From Isoptericola sp044389085 (GTDB lineage Bacteria > Actinomycetota > Actinomycetes > Actinomycetales > Cellulomonadaceae): 64,000 nt of DNA. The notes beneath the pieces are model-generated. The model saw nothing but the letters and a program-made list of their open reading frames with translations, searched no databases and was not told the origin of the DNA. The stretch covers positions 1-64,000 of the forward strand of contig NZ_JBIRXP010000007.1 in NCBI RefSeq assembly GCF_044389085.1, given 5' to 3'. Below are positions 24,711-32,248 of the stretch, piece after piece (positions within the stretch are counted from its first letter, which is position 1; each line of letters begins with the position of its first letter). Position numbers and translations under genes: made by a program.

Positions 24711-25348
24711 CCGTCGTCCCGACCGGGCGCCCCGGGGTCGCGGCCGAGCGCCGCGACCCCGGTCGTCGACCCGGACGGCCGCGCGCCGAGGGTCACGACG
24801 AGCGGATCCTCGACGCCGCCGTCGCCCTCCTGGAGCGGGGCGAGGACGTGACCGTCAGCCGGGTGGTCGCGGCGAGCGGCGTCAGCCGGGCCGCCATCTA
24901 CCGGCGGTGGCCGAGCATGACCGACCTCGTCGCTGCCGCCCTCGACGTCGGTCGCGAGCCGTACGCCATCCCGCTCGAGGGCGACCTGCTGGAGAACCTG
25001 CTGAGCGCGCTCACCCCCGGCGCGCAGCCCGCGGGCCGGGACTACCCCGAGGAGCGGTTCCGGCTGCGCGTCCGCCTCGCCATGACGGACCGCAAGCTCG
25101 CGCAGGCGTACTGGCGCTCGCACGTCGCCCGGCGCCGGGGAGCCATGGTCGCGCTGCTGCGGGCCGGCGTCGCACGCGGCGAGCTGCGTCCCGACCTCGA
25201 CGTCGACGCCTGCATCGACCTGATCAACGGCGTCTTCTACTACCAGCCGGTGGTGCGCGGGGCCGCGCTCGACGACCCCGAGGTGCTCGCCCGCTGCCGC
25301 GAGGCCGTGCGCGTCGCCTGGCGGGGCATGAGCGTCGACGCCCGCTGA
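24707..25348 (+). CDS. TetR family regulator of the phn unit
   Basis: A 213-residue TetR-type regulator. The HTH runs through RILDAAVALLERG, VTVSRVVAASGVSRAAIYRRWPSMTDLVAAAL. It begins with a GTG that overlaps the phosphatase stop by 4 bp, an unusual last position in the operon, so its level would track transporter expression. No clear palindrome for it is seen in front of phnD. It converges with the DksA/TraR gene. Confidence 0.85.
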   Translation: MTVVPTGRPGVAAERRDPGRRPGRPRAEGHDERILDAAVALLERGEDVTVSRVVAASGVSRAAIYRRWPSMTDLVAAALDVGREPYAIPLEGDLLENLLSALTPGAQPAGRDYPEERFRLRVRLAMTDRKLAQAYWRSHVARRRGAMVALLRAGVARGELRPDLDVDACIDLINGVFYYQPVVRGAALDDPEVLARCREAVRVAWRGMSVDAR

Positions 25349-25351
25349 CTC

Positions 25352-25427
25352 ACGCTCGGCGCGGCAGTTCACGCCCGGCGCGGCAGTTCGAACTGCCGAC
25401 GTGAGGCGAAAGTGCCGCGCCGAGCGT
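25352..25427. terminator. Nested repeat hairpin between convergent genes
   Basis: A 19-bp tandem repeat (25352-25370 and 25371-25389, one mismatch, ACGCTCGGCGCGGCAGTTC) is followed by GAACTGCC and by a 15-bp reverse complement of its start at 25413-25427. GGCAGTTCGAACTGCC at 25382-25397 is a perfect palindrome. Alternative hairpins can form; it lies between two converging genes, so a bidirectional terminator is likely. Confidence 0.6.
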
Positions 25428-25440
25428 CGTCCGGAGCCGC

Positions 25441-25785
25441 TCAGCGCGCATGCTCGACGCAGCGGGTGGCGGCGGGCCTCGCCTCCAGGCGCGCGGCGGG
25501 GATGGGCCGGCCGCAGACCTCGCACACGCCGTACGTCCCCGCCGCCACGCGGTCGAGCGCGGCCAGCAGCTCGCGCCGCTCCGTCTCCGCGCCGGCGGCG
25601 AGCGCCGACGCCTGCTGGCGCTCCCAGGCGAGCGTGGCGCCCTCGGGGTCGTGCTCGTCGTCGGCGTTGGAGTCGCGCGCCGACTCGACGATGCCGTCGA
25701 CGGCGCGACGCTGCGCCACGACGCGCTCCTCCACCTCCGCGAGCCGCGCCCGCAGGCGGGTCTCGGCGTCCGTGGGGTCGGTCAT
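25441..25785 (-). CDS. TraR/DksA-type C4 zinc finger protein
   Basis: A 114-residue protein with an N-terminal helical hairpin (LRARLAEVEERVVAQRRAVDG) and a C-terminal zinc finger, CEVCGRPIPAARLEARPAATRCVEH. The finger has CxxC, then C, with a His three residues on in place of the fourth cysteine. DksA-family proteins insert into the RNA polymerase secondary channel and tune the stringent response; actinobacterial versions are mostly uncharacterised. ATG 25785 is the only reasonable start. Alone on its strand here. Confidence 0.85.
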   Translation of the reverse strand: MTDPTDAETRLRARLAEVEERVVAQRRAVDGIVESARDSNADDEHDPEGATLAWERQQASALAAGAETERRELLAALDRVAAGTYGVCEVCGRPIPAARLEARPAATRCVEHAR

Positions 25786-25916
25786 CCCCGCAGTCTCGCA
25801 CCGGCACCGGAAGTTCTCCCGACCGTCATCGACGGGCCACGCGTCCGACCCCGGGCCGGACACCCCGGCTTCCTAGCGTCCCCGGCGACCCGCCAGGAAC
25901 CGCCAGGAGGACCACC

Positions 25917-27596
25917 ATGACCGCCCGCCGCCGCATCCTGCTCGCCCCGCCCGGGACGCGCACCGTCCCCGCCTCGCTCGCGTTCGCCGTCGCCGCCGGG
26001 GTGTCCGTCGCCTCGTTCGGCGCGACCCTCGTCGCACCCCCCGTGGCGACCGCCGCGGTGCCCGCCGCGCCGCTCGCGGCGGAGCCCGGCGACGTCGCCT
26101 ACGCCCAGGACTTCGACGACGTCGCGGACGGCTCCCTGCCGGACGGCTGGCGCGTCGGGGCGGGCGACTGGTCGGTCCAGGACGGCCGGCTCGTGGGCGA
26201 GGCGTCGAGCATCGGGCGCGTCACGTTCGGCCCGCACCTGGAGAACTACCGCCTCGAGGCCACCGTGCGCTTCGACGCCGTCAACAACGCGACCCGCTGG
26301 CTCGCGCCGATCCTCGACATCGACCCCGCCGGCGGCGTGCCGTGGTGGCAGGCGGCCATGCGCTCCACCACGACGGCGAGCAACGGCATCGAGCTGGCCG
26401 AGCGCACCTCGGGGAACGCGTGGAACGTGCCCGCGACGGCGTCCGCACCGTCGGACGCCGGCGTCGGCAAGGACGTGCGCATCGCGATCGAGGTGCAGGG
26501 GAACCACGCCACCTGGGTGTACGACGGCCAGGAGGTGCTCGAGGGACGCATCGGCCGCACCGACGACGGCGTGCTCGGCTTCTCCGCCGACGGCGCGCGC
26601 GTCAGCATCGACGACGTCGTCGTCACCGAGATCGAGGCGAAGCCGGTGGTGAACGAGCCCGGCGACCTGCCCGTCACGGCCGCGCACCGCGGCTACTCGG
26701 CCGTCACCCCGGAGAACACGCTCGCCGCGTACGCCGCGGCGATGAAGACCGGCGCCGAGTACGTCGAGATCGACGTGCACACCACCGCCGACGGCGTGCC
26801 CGTCGTCATCCACGACCAGACGGTGGACCGCACGACCGACGGGACGGGCGACGTCGCGGTCCTGCGGTCGCCGTACGTCGGCTCCCTCGACGCCGGCTCG
26901 TGGTTCAGCCCGGCGTTCGCCGGTGAGCCGGTGCCCACGTTCGCGCAAGTGCTCGACCTCATGGACACCGGCAGCTCCGACCTGCTGCTCGAGATCAAGG
27001 GCCCCGAGACCCGGGAGGAGGTCAACCGGACCGTCGACATGATCCTCGACGCCGGCCTGGAGGACCGGGTGGTGCTGCAGTCGTTCGACGAGAAGGCGCT
27101 GGAGTACGCGTACGACCGAGCCCCGCAGATCCCGCTCGGCCTGCTGCGCGGCACCCTCGACGCCGACCCGGTCGCCACCGCGGAGCGCCTGCACGCGACG
27201 TACTACAACCCGTCCGGCGCGGCGCTGGCGACGCGTCCCTCCGTCGTCGAGGACCTCAACGCCGCGGGCGTCGGCGTGTTCGTCTGGACGGTCGACTCCG
27301 CCGCCGACTGGACCCGGTTCACCGACCTCGGCGTCGAGGGAATGATCACCAACCGGCCCGGCGCGTTCGTCGGCTGGAAGGCCGCGCAGGAGCAGGCGGC
27401 CCCGCAGCCGGAGCCCGGCCCCGGCCTGCTCGCCCGCCTGGCCGAGCTCGACCTGTCCACCGGCCAGGCGCAGCAGCTGTTCTCCGCCCTCGCCCGCGAG
27501 GACTGGGACCGGCTGGAGCGCGTCGTGACGAAGCACGTCGACGACGCCGAGCAGCGCGACGCCCTGCTCGCGGAGATCGCCGAGCTCCGCGCCTGA
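25917..27596 (+). CDS. Secreted glycerophosphodiester phosphodiesterase with an N-terminal LamG/DUF1080-like domain
   Basis: A 559-residue exported protein with a long N-terminal signal sequence (hydrophobic run LAFAVAAGVSVASFGATLVAPPV, probable cleavage near ATA-AV). Residues about 55-240 form a beta-sandwich-like domain (ENYRLEATVRFDAVNNATRWLAP) of the LamG/3-keto-disaccharide-hydrolase type. The GDPD barrel begins VTAAHRGYSAVTPENT and has EIDVHTTADGVPVVIHDQ, with the catalytic His and Glu/Asp residues intact. A charged C-terminal helix follows. ATG 25917 has AGGAGG in front. Close to the phn unit, so phosphorus scavenging outside the cell is plausible. Confidence 0.85.
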   Translation: MTARRRILLAPPGTRTVPASLAFAVAAGVSVASFGATLVAPPVATAAVPAAPLAAEPGDVAYAQDFDDVADGSLPDGWRVGAGDWSVQDGRLVGEASSIGRVTFGPHLENYRLEATVRFDAVNNATRWLAPILDIDPAGGVPWWQAAMRSTTTASNGIELAERTSGNAWNVPATASAPSDAGVGKDVRIAIEVQGNHATWVYDGQEVLEGRIGRTDDGVLGFSADGARVSIDDVVVTEIEAKPVVNEPGDLPVTAAHRGYSAVTPENTLAAYAAAMKTGAEYVEIDVHTTADGVPVVIHDQTVDRTTDGTGDVAVLRSPYVGSLDAGSWFSPAFAGEPVPTFAQVLDLMDTGSSDLLLEIKGPETREEVNRTVDMILDAGLEDRVVLQSFDEKALEYAYDRAPQIPLGLLRGTLDADPVATAERLHATYYNPSGAALATRPSVVEDLNAAGVGVFVWTVDSAADWTRFTDLGVEGMITNRPGAFVGWKAAQEQAAPQPEPGPGLLARLAELDLSTGQAQQLFSALAREDWDRLERVVTKHVDDAEQRDALLAEIAELRA

Positions 27597-27601
27597 CAGT
27601 C

Positions 27602-27667
27602 CCCTTCGAGCACGGGATCCGTACCGCCACCCCTGGCCTTGGCGGTACGGATCCCGTGCTCGAAGGG
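27602..27667. terminator. 27-bp perfect inverted repeat, bidirectional terminator
   Basis: Arms 27602-27628 and 27641-27667 are perfect reverse complements with a 12-bp loop, starting 6 bp after the GDPD stop and ending 32 bp before the convergent amidohydrolase end. There is no T-run on either side, as common in actinobacteria. It is longer and more perfect than most terminators here. Confidence 0.75.
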
Positions 27668-27698
27668 TGCGGGGTGCGGTCGTCAGAGGGCGTCGTCG

Positions 27699-29261
27699 TC
27701 AGAGCGCGTGATGGGTCCAGCGGCCCGCCACGAGCGTCGCGGCGACGGCGGTGCCGCGCAGCGCGTCGGCGAGCGCCACCGGGTCGTCGTGCACCGCGGG
27801 TCCGTCGAGCCCGGCGGGGAGCGCGAGCGGGTCGACGTCGAGCACGGCCAGGTCGGCGGGGCCGCCGGCGGCGAGGTCGAGGGGCCGGCCGTCGACGGAC
27901 GCCTCGAGCGCGGCGCGGACGTCGATCCGCTGCTCGGGGTGCCAGGGCTCGCGCCCGTCACGCGACCGGGTGACGGCGGAGGCGATGGCGACCCACGGGT
28001 CGAGCGGGGCGACGGGCGCGTCCGAGCCCAGGGTCAGCGTCACGCCCGCCGCGCGCAGCTCGGCCAGCGGGAACGCCCGGCCGGCCCGCCCCGGCCACAG
28101 CCGCTCGGTGACGTCGCGGTCGTCCATCGCGTGCTCGGGCTGCACGCTCGCGGTGACGCCCAGCGCGGCGAACCGCGCGACGTCGTCGGGGCGCAGCAGC
28201 TGCGCGTGCTCCACCGAGCCGCGCGCACCCGAGGCCTCGAACGCGTCGAGGGCGAGCGCGTTGGCGCGGTCGCCGATGGCGTGGATCGCGCAGCTCAGGC
28301 CGGCCGCGTGGGCGCGCACCATGAGGGGGACGAGGTGGTCGGTCGCGATGTTGAGGATGCCGTGCGCGTCGGGCCCGGCCATCCCGGCGTACTCCTCGAA
28401 GCAGAACGCGGTGAGCGTGTTGAGCGAGCCGTCGCTGATCACCTTGAGCGGGCCCTGCGTCACCAGGTCGGACCCGTCCGGGTCGCCGAGCGGGTCACCG
28501 TGCCGCAGCCCGGCGTCGAGCACCGCGTCCAGGTGCTGCTCCCACACCCCGGTGCGCACGCGCAGCCCGTCCCAGCCGCCGGCCACGCGCCGGCGCCAGG
28601 AGTCGAGGTTGTCGGCGACCTCGAAGTCGACGACGCCGACGACGCCGCGCGCGGCCGCAGCGCGGGCCGCGTCCGCGACCAGGGCATCCGCCACGGCGTC
28701 GTCCACCGTGACGATGCGCGGGCTGGCGGGCATCCATTCCTCCTCGCGCAGCAGCCCGGTGGGGTGCTCCGCGATGCCGAGGAAGCGCAGGCCCGCGGTC
28801 GAGGCCCACGCGCTGTGCAGGTCCCCGGACAGCAGGACGACCGGCACGTCCGCCGTCCCCGCCTCGGCCACCGCGGCGTCGAGCACCGCGGCCGTCGGGT
28901 CGTCCGGCCAGGTGGCCCACCGGAAGCCGTAGCCGACCAGCGGCGCGCCGCCGGCAGGCGGGGCGGCCCGGTCCAGACGGTCGCGCACGAGGGCGGCGGC
29001 GTGCGCGGCGCTCGTCGCGGCCGACACGTCGAGGCGCTGGCGCACCATCGCCCACTGCGTGAGGTGGGTGTGCGCGTCCCACAGGCCGGGCACCACCGTG
29101 CGCCCGTCGACGTCGACCTGCTCGGGCAGCGTCGAGACGGGCACCGGGGCGGGAGCGCCCGCAGGGACCACCGCGGCGATCCGCCCGTCGTCGAGCAGCA
29201 GGTCGACGGGCCGGTCGGGGCGGCCCGCGAGGCGGGCGTTCGTCAGGAGCAGCGCGGGCAC
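27699..29261 (-). CDS. Amidohydrolase family protein (YtcJ-like)
   Basis: A 520-residue metal-dependent hydrolase of the amidohydrolase_3 (YtcJ/LAF) group. Metal ligands are visible as WDAHTHLTQW near the N-terminus, then ISDGSLNTLTAF, AIHAIGDRAN, HAQLLRPDDVARFAALG and the C-terminal LTLGSDAPVAPLDPW. Short beta-sandwich strands flank the barrel. The GTG at 29261 gives VPALLLTNARLAG. YtcJ proteins act on diverse amide, carbamate or acyl substrates, so none can be named. Single gene. Confidence 0.88.
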   Translation of the reverse strand: MPALLLTNARLAGRPDRPVDLLLDDGRIAAVVPAGAPAPVPVSTLPEQVDVDGRTVVPGLWDAHTHLTQWAMVRQRLDVSAATSAAHAAALVRDRLDRAAPPAGGAPLVGYGFRWATWPDDPTAAVLDAAVAEAGTADVPVVLLSGDLHSAWASTAGLRFLGIAEHPTGLLREEEWMPASPRIVTVDDAVADALVADAARAAAARGVVGVVDFEVADNLDSWRRRVAGGWDGLRVRTGVWEQHLDAVLDAGLRHGDPLGDPDGSDLVTQGPLKVISDGSLNTLTAFCFEEYAGMAGPDAHGILNIATDHLVPLMVRAHAAGLSCAIHAIGDRANALALDAFEASGARGSVEHAQLLRPDDVARFAALGVTASVQPEHAMDDRDVTERLWPGRAGRAFPLAELRAAGVTLTLGSDAPVAPLDPWVAIASAVTRSRDGREPWHPEQRIDVRAALEASVDGRPLDLAAGGPADLAVLDVDPLALPAGLDGPAVHDDPVALADALRGTAVAATLVAGRWTHHAL

Positions 29262-29316
29262 GGGGCCACCGTAGACGGCGGAGGGCCGTGCGGTGCCCCG
29301 GGCCGGGCCGCGGCGG

Positions 29317-29802
29317 TCAGGCGCCGCCGGCGGCGTGCACGCGCAGGGCCTCGACGACCAGGGCGTGGTCGTCGGCCTGCGGCAGCCCGGACACCGTGAC
29401 GACGCCGACGGCCCCGACGCCCTCGACCCGCACGGGGAACGCCCCGCCGTGCGCGGCGTACTCCTGCAACGGCAGCTGGTGCTTGGCGTTGAAGTCCTCG
29501 CCCCGGGCCCGGGCGCGCAGGCCGGTGAGGTACGACGACGCACCGAACCGCTCCACGACGCGCACCTTGCGCTGCACCCACGTGTCGTTGTCCGGCGTGG
29601 TGCCCTCGCGCGCCGCGTGGAACACCTGCTGCGGCCCCTTGCGGACGTCCACCGTGACGGCCAGGCCGCGCTCGGCGGCGAGCTCGACGAGCAGGCAGCC
29701 GAGCTGCCACGCGTCGTCGTGCGTGAACCGGGTGAGCACGAGCTCGCGCTCCTGCTGCTCCACCTCGGCGACCAGGGCTGCGACGTCCTGAGTGTTCCCC
29801 AT
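29317..29802 (-). CDS. UPF0303 / haem-degrading-domain (HbpS-like) protein
   Basis: A 161-residue protein of the UPF0303 family within the HbpS/GlcG-like fold. Seen are the N-terminal helix ELVLTRFTHDDAWQLGCLLVELAAERG, then VTVDVRKGPQQVFHAAREGTTPDN, and the C-terminal FPVRVEGVGAVGVVTVSGLPQADDHALVVEALR, which matches the family end. Members bind haem or act as small-molecule sensors; yeast homologues exist without known function. ATG 29802. It is divergent from the hydrolase gene at 29852. Confidence 0.85.
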   Translation of the reverse strand: MGNTQDVAALVAEVEQQERELVLTRFTHDDAWQLGCLLVELAAERGLAVTVDVRKGPQQVFHAAREGTTPDNDTWVQRKVRVVERFGASSYLTGLRARARGEDFNAKHQLPLQEYAAHGGAFPVRVEGVGAVGVVTVSGLPQADDHALVVEALRVHAAGGA

Positions 29803-29851
29803 GGGCCCAGCGTCCCACGTCGGTCCTCCGTGGGTCGGTACCGTCGCCCGC

Positions 29852-30802
29852 GTGACCCGACTGGTGCTCGTCCACGGCCGTGACCTCGACGGACGCGACC
29901 CGGAGGTGCTCGAGGCGCAGTGGCTCGGCGCGCTGGGCGCGGGGCTGGCCGCCGCGGGCCACGGGCTGCGACCGACGGACGACGACACGTCGTTCGTCTA
30001 CTACGGCGACACGCTCGAGCGGCTGGTCGACGGCGGCACCGCGCCCCCGGTGACGGTGCACGCGCTCGCCGCGGACCCGGCGGCGCTCCCCCGGCTCGTG
30101 GGCGCCCTGCCGGACGGCGAGGCGCGGTTCGTGCTCGACGTCGCGCGCGAGGTGCTCGCCGCCGCCCGGCCCGACGTGGCGGCGTCGTCCCCGGTGGTCG
30201 CGGAGGGCGCGGTCGGTGACGCGCTGGTGGCCGCGCTCGTCGCGGCGCTGGGCCTGGTGGACCGGTACGTGCCGGGAGTGAGCGCCGCGGTCCTGCTCAC
30301 CCTGACGCGGGACGTGTACGCCTACCTGCACGACGACGCCGTCCAGCGGGTGATCGACGCGGGCCTCGCCGGCGCGCTGGCCGACGCGGCGTCCGGCGAC
30401 GGGCGGGCCGTCGTCGTCGCGCACTCGCTCGGCAGCGTGGTGGCGTACTCGGTGCTGTCGGCACGCACGGGCGGGCCGGAGGTGCCGCTGCTGCTCACGC
30501 CCGGGTCGCCGCTCGGCATCCGCGCGGTCCGGGACGCGGTGCAGGCGCGGGCGCCGCTGACGTTCCCCGCCGGCGTCGCGCGCTGGGTGAGCCCGCGCGA
30601 CCCGCGCGACCTGCTCGCGCTGCACGACCTCACGCCCGACGCCTTCGGTCTGCCCGCCGGGTCGCCGCGGATCGAGGCGCTGCGCGTGACCAACCGCGCT
30701 CCGGGGTCCCACGCCGCGGCGTACCCGCTCGACGACGGCGGGTGGGCCGGCTACCTCGCGCTGCCGGAGGTCGCCGGGCCGGTCGGTGTCGCGCTGACGT
30801 AG
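29852..30802 (+). CDS. Putative alpha/beta hydrolase (lipase-like)
   Basis: A 316-residue protein beginning VTRLVLVHGRD, with the nucleophile elbow VVVAHSLGSVVAYSVLS (Ser at about residue 196) and a C-terminal region with candidate Asp (WVSPRDPRDLLALHD) and His (SHAAAYPLDD). The middle part is alanine-rich and helical. It resembles lipases of the GHSLG type without a closer match that I can name. GTG 29852. Its stop codon lies inside the hairpin shared with the next, convergent gene. Confidence 0.75.
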   Translation: MTRLVLVHGRDLDGRDPEVLEAQWLGALGAGLAAAGHGLRPTDDDTSFVYYGDTLERLVDGGTAPPVTVHALAADPAALPRLVGALPDGEARFVLDVAREVLAAARPDVAASSPVVAEGAVGDALVAALVAALGLVDRYVPGVSAAVLLTLTRDVYAYLHDDAVQRVIDAGLAGALADAASGDGRAVVVAHSLGSVVAYSVLSARTGGPEVPLLLTPGSPLGIRAVRDAVQARAPLTFPAGVARWVSPRDPRDLLALHDLTPDAFGLPAGSPRIEALRVTNRAPGSHAAAYPLDDGGWAGYLALPEVAGPVGVALT

Positions 30803-30848
30803 CGGTTCGTCGCCGTCGTGCGCCGGTACGGCGACGGACCGCTACGTC
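30796..30848. terminator. Terminator hairpin spanning both convergent stop codons
   Basis: 21-bp arms (30796-30816 and 30828-30848) pair with one T/G difference and an 11-bp loop. The left arm contains the TAG stop of the plus gene and the right arm the TAG stop of the minus gene. Bidirectional termination between convergent genes is likely. Confidence 0.75.
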
Positions 30849-31267
30849 GCGGCGTCCCGCCAGCCGGGGAACAGCCGTTCCAGCGCGTCGACGAGGTCGA
30901 TCGAGCTGCCGTCCTTGCCCCCCGCGCCGAGGACCATCGGCGGCCGCTGCGGCTCCACGCGCGCGCCGCGCACCCGGTCGAGCAACGTCAGCGGGGCGGT
31001 GAGGACGTAGAACGTGCCGTCGGTCGTGACGGCGGCGGTGCGGTCGTGGCGCAGGTACCAGCCGCGCAGCGACGTGCGCGCCGTCCCGCGCCCGCCGTAG
31101 CCCTTGACCTGCAGCGGCTCGGGCTCCGGCCCGGCGTCCGCCGCGACCCGGACGAAGTCGCGCAGCAGCGCCTCCGCCTCCGCGTGCTCGGCGTCCTGCC
31201 GCGCCCGCAGGCGCTCCGCCTGCACGCGGGCCGCCTCCGTGCGCTGCGCCGCCCAGTCCTCGCTCAC
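30842..31267 (-). CDS. Conserved hypothetical protein
   Basis: A 141-residue protein. The first 50 residues are a charged helix (AAQRTEAARVQAERLRARQDAEHAEAEALLRDFV); the rest reads as a small beta-rich domain (GRGTARTSLRGWYLRHDRTAAVTTDGTFYVLTAP) ending in SSIDLVDALERLFPGW. Not recognised beyond a general likeness to uncharacterised actinobacterial proteins. GTG 31267 (VSEDWAAQ) is chosen over an upstream GTG at 31288 because the upstream sequence is part of the palindromic repeat spacer. Confidence 0.65.
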   Translation of the reverse strand: MSEDWAAQRTEAARVQAERLRARQDAEHAEAEALLRDFVRVAADAGPEPEPLQVKGYGGRGTARTSLRGWYLRHDRTAAVTTDGTFYVLTAPLTLLDRVRGARVEPQRPPMVLGAGGKDGSSIDLVDALERLFPGWRDAAT

Positions 31268-31288
31268 CCGGGCATCCTCCCACCCCAC

Positions 31289-31338
31289 GACTTGTCAGGA
31301 TGCGCGCCGGGTATGCCGGGCGCGCATCCTGACAACTC
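31289..31338. repeat. Intergenic palindromic repeat, copy 2
   Basis: Arms 31292-31308 (TTGTCAGGATGCGCGCC) and 31319-31335 are perfect reverse complements around GGGTATGCCG. It sits between two minus-strand genes, downstream of the MerR gene. Same family as copies at 3864, 42443 and 42503. This is the most symmetric copy. Confidence 0.8.
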
Positions 31339-31348
31339 GGCGGGCGGG

Positions 31349-32107
31349 TCAGAGCTCGCGCTCGGCGTAGGCAACGAGGGCGTCGCGCACGAACGTCGCA
31401 CCCTCGGTGCCGCCGTAGTTCTTCGCGAACCGCGGGTCGGCCACGTACATCTCGGCCAGGCCGACGACGTACTCCTTCGTCGGCCGCCCCTGCTCGGACC
31501 CCGGGGTGCCGGGGATGCCGCCGAGCCAGGCAGCGTGCCGGGCGGCGAGCGCCTGCGCCTCGTCCGACGCCGGGTCGACACCGCGGGCGGCGGCGTCGCC
31601 CCAGGCCTCGCTCAGCTCCTTCGTGCGCACCTGCCACTCCTTCTGCCGCTCGTGGCCGAGCCCCCGCCACCACGCGTCGCTCCTGGCGTACGCGTCGGCG
31701 CCCCAGCGCTCGGTCACCTCCTGTTCGTGCTGCGTGTGGTCGAAGCCGTCGAGCATGTCTTCTGCCATGAGCTGTTCTCCCTTCTCGATCGCGGTCACCG
31801 TCCGTTCCACCGAGGCGATCCGCCTCGCGAGCCGCTGCTGCTCGGCGCGCAGCTGGCCGAGGTGGTGGCGCAGCGCGCCGACCTCGTCCGCCTGCTCGTC
31901 GAGCACCCGGCCGACGTCCGTCAGCGGGAGCCCCAGGTCGCGCAGCAGCAGGATGCGCTGCAGGCGCCGGACCGCCGCGTCGTCGTAGTGCCGCAGCCCG
32001 CCGGGCCCGGTGCCCGACGGCGGCAGCAGCCCGATCTGGTCGTAGTGCCGCAACGTGCGGCTGCTGATGCCTGCGAGCCGCGCGACGTCCTGGATGGAAC
32101 GGGTCAT
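31349..32107 (-). CDS. TipA-like MerR transcriptional regulator with a TipAS effector domain
   Basis: A 252-residue regulator. The N-terminal MerR HTH reads SIQDVARLAGISSRTLRHYDQIGLLPPSG, with LRHYDDAAVRRLQRILLLRDLGLPLTD and a coiled-coil dimerisation helix. The C-terminal half (about 115-252; EQEVTERWGADAYARSDAWWRGLG, YVADPRFAKNYGG) is the TipAS all-helical antibiotic-binding domain known from thiostrepton-induced TipAL. An internal ATG in the region of residue 114 could yield a separate TipAS, as in Streptomyces. ATG 32107; the operator at 32123-32141 suggests autoregulation. Confidence 0.9.
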   Translation of the reverse strand: MTRSIQDVARLAGISSRTLRHYDQIGLLPPSGTGPGGLRHYDDAAVRRLQRILLLRDLGLPLTDVGRVLDEQADEVGALRHHLGQLRAEQQRLARRIASVERTVTAIEKGEQLMAEDMLDGFDHTQHEQEVTERWGADAYARSDAWWRGLGHERQKEWQVRTKELSEAWGDAAARGVDPASDEAQALAARHAAWLGGIPGTPGSEQGRPTKEYVVGLAEMYVADPRFAKNYGGTEGATFVRDALVAYAEREL

Positions 32108-32122
32108 GACAGCGACGGTAGA

Positions 32123-32141
32123 GGTTGACGTTGCGTCAACC
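32123..32141. promoter_or_regulatory. MerR-type operator/promoter of the TipA-like gene
   Basis: GGTTGACGTTGCGTCAACC is a perfect palindrome 16 bp upstream of the ATG and contains a TTGACG -35-like hexamer on the gene strand. MerR proteins bind such dyads between -35 and -10. Only the dyad is certain; the -10 is not clear. Confidence 0.65.
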
Positions 32142-32248
32142 GCAAGCGGGCGGGCGCGGGGCCCGGTCGCGGCCCTCAGGACGGCGGATGAGGATCTTCA
32201 CATCCACACCTCATGCAGGGGTCACGGACCTCCCGGAGGATCGTCGTC

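Noticed and set aside
27346..29399. Frames starting MAVRIPCSKG on both strands around 27.6 kb
   Set aside because: The identical starts come from the 27-bp inverted repeat (27602-27667), not from related genes.
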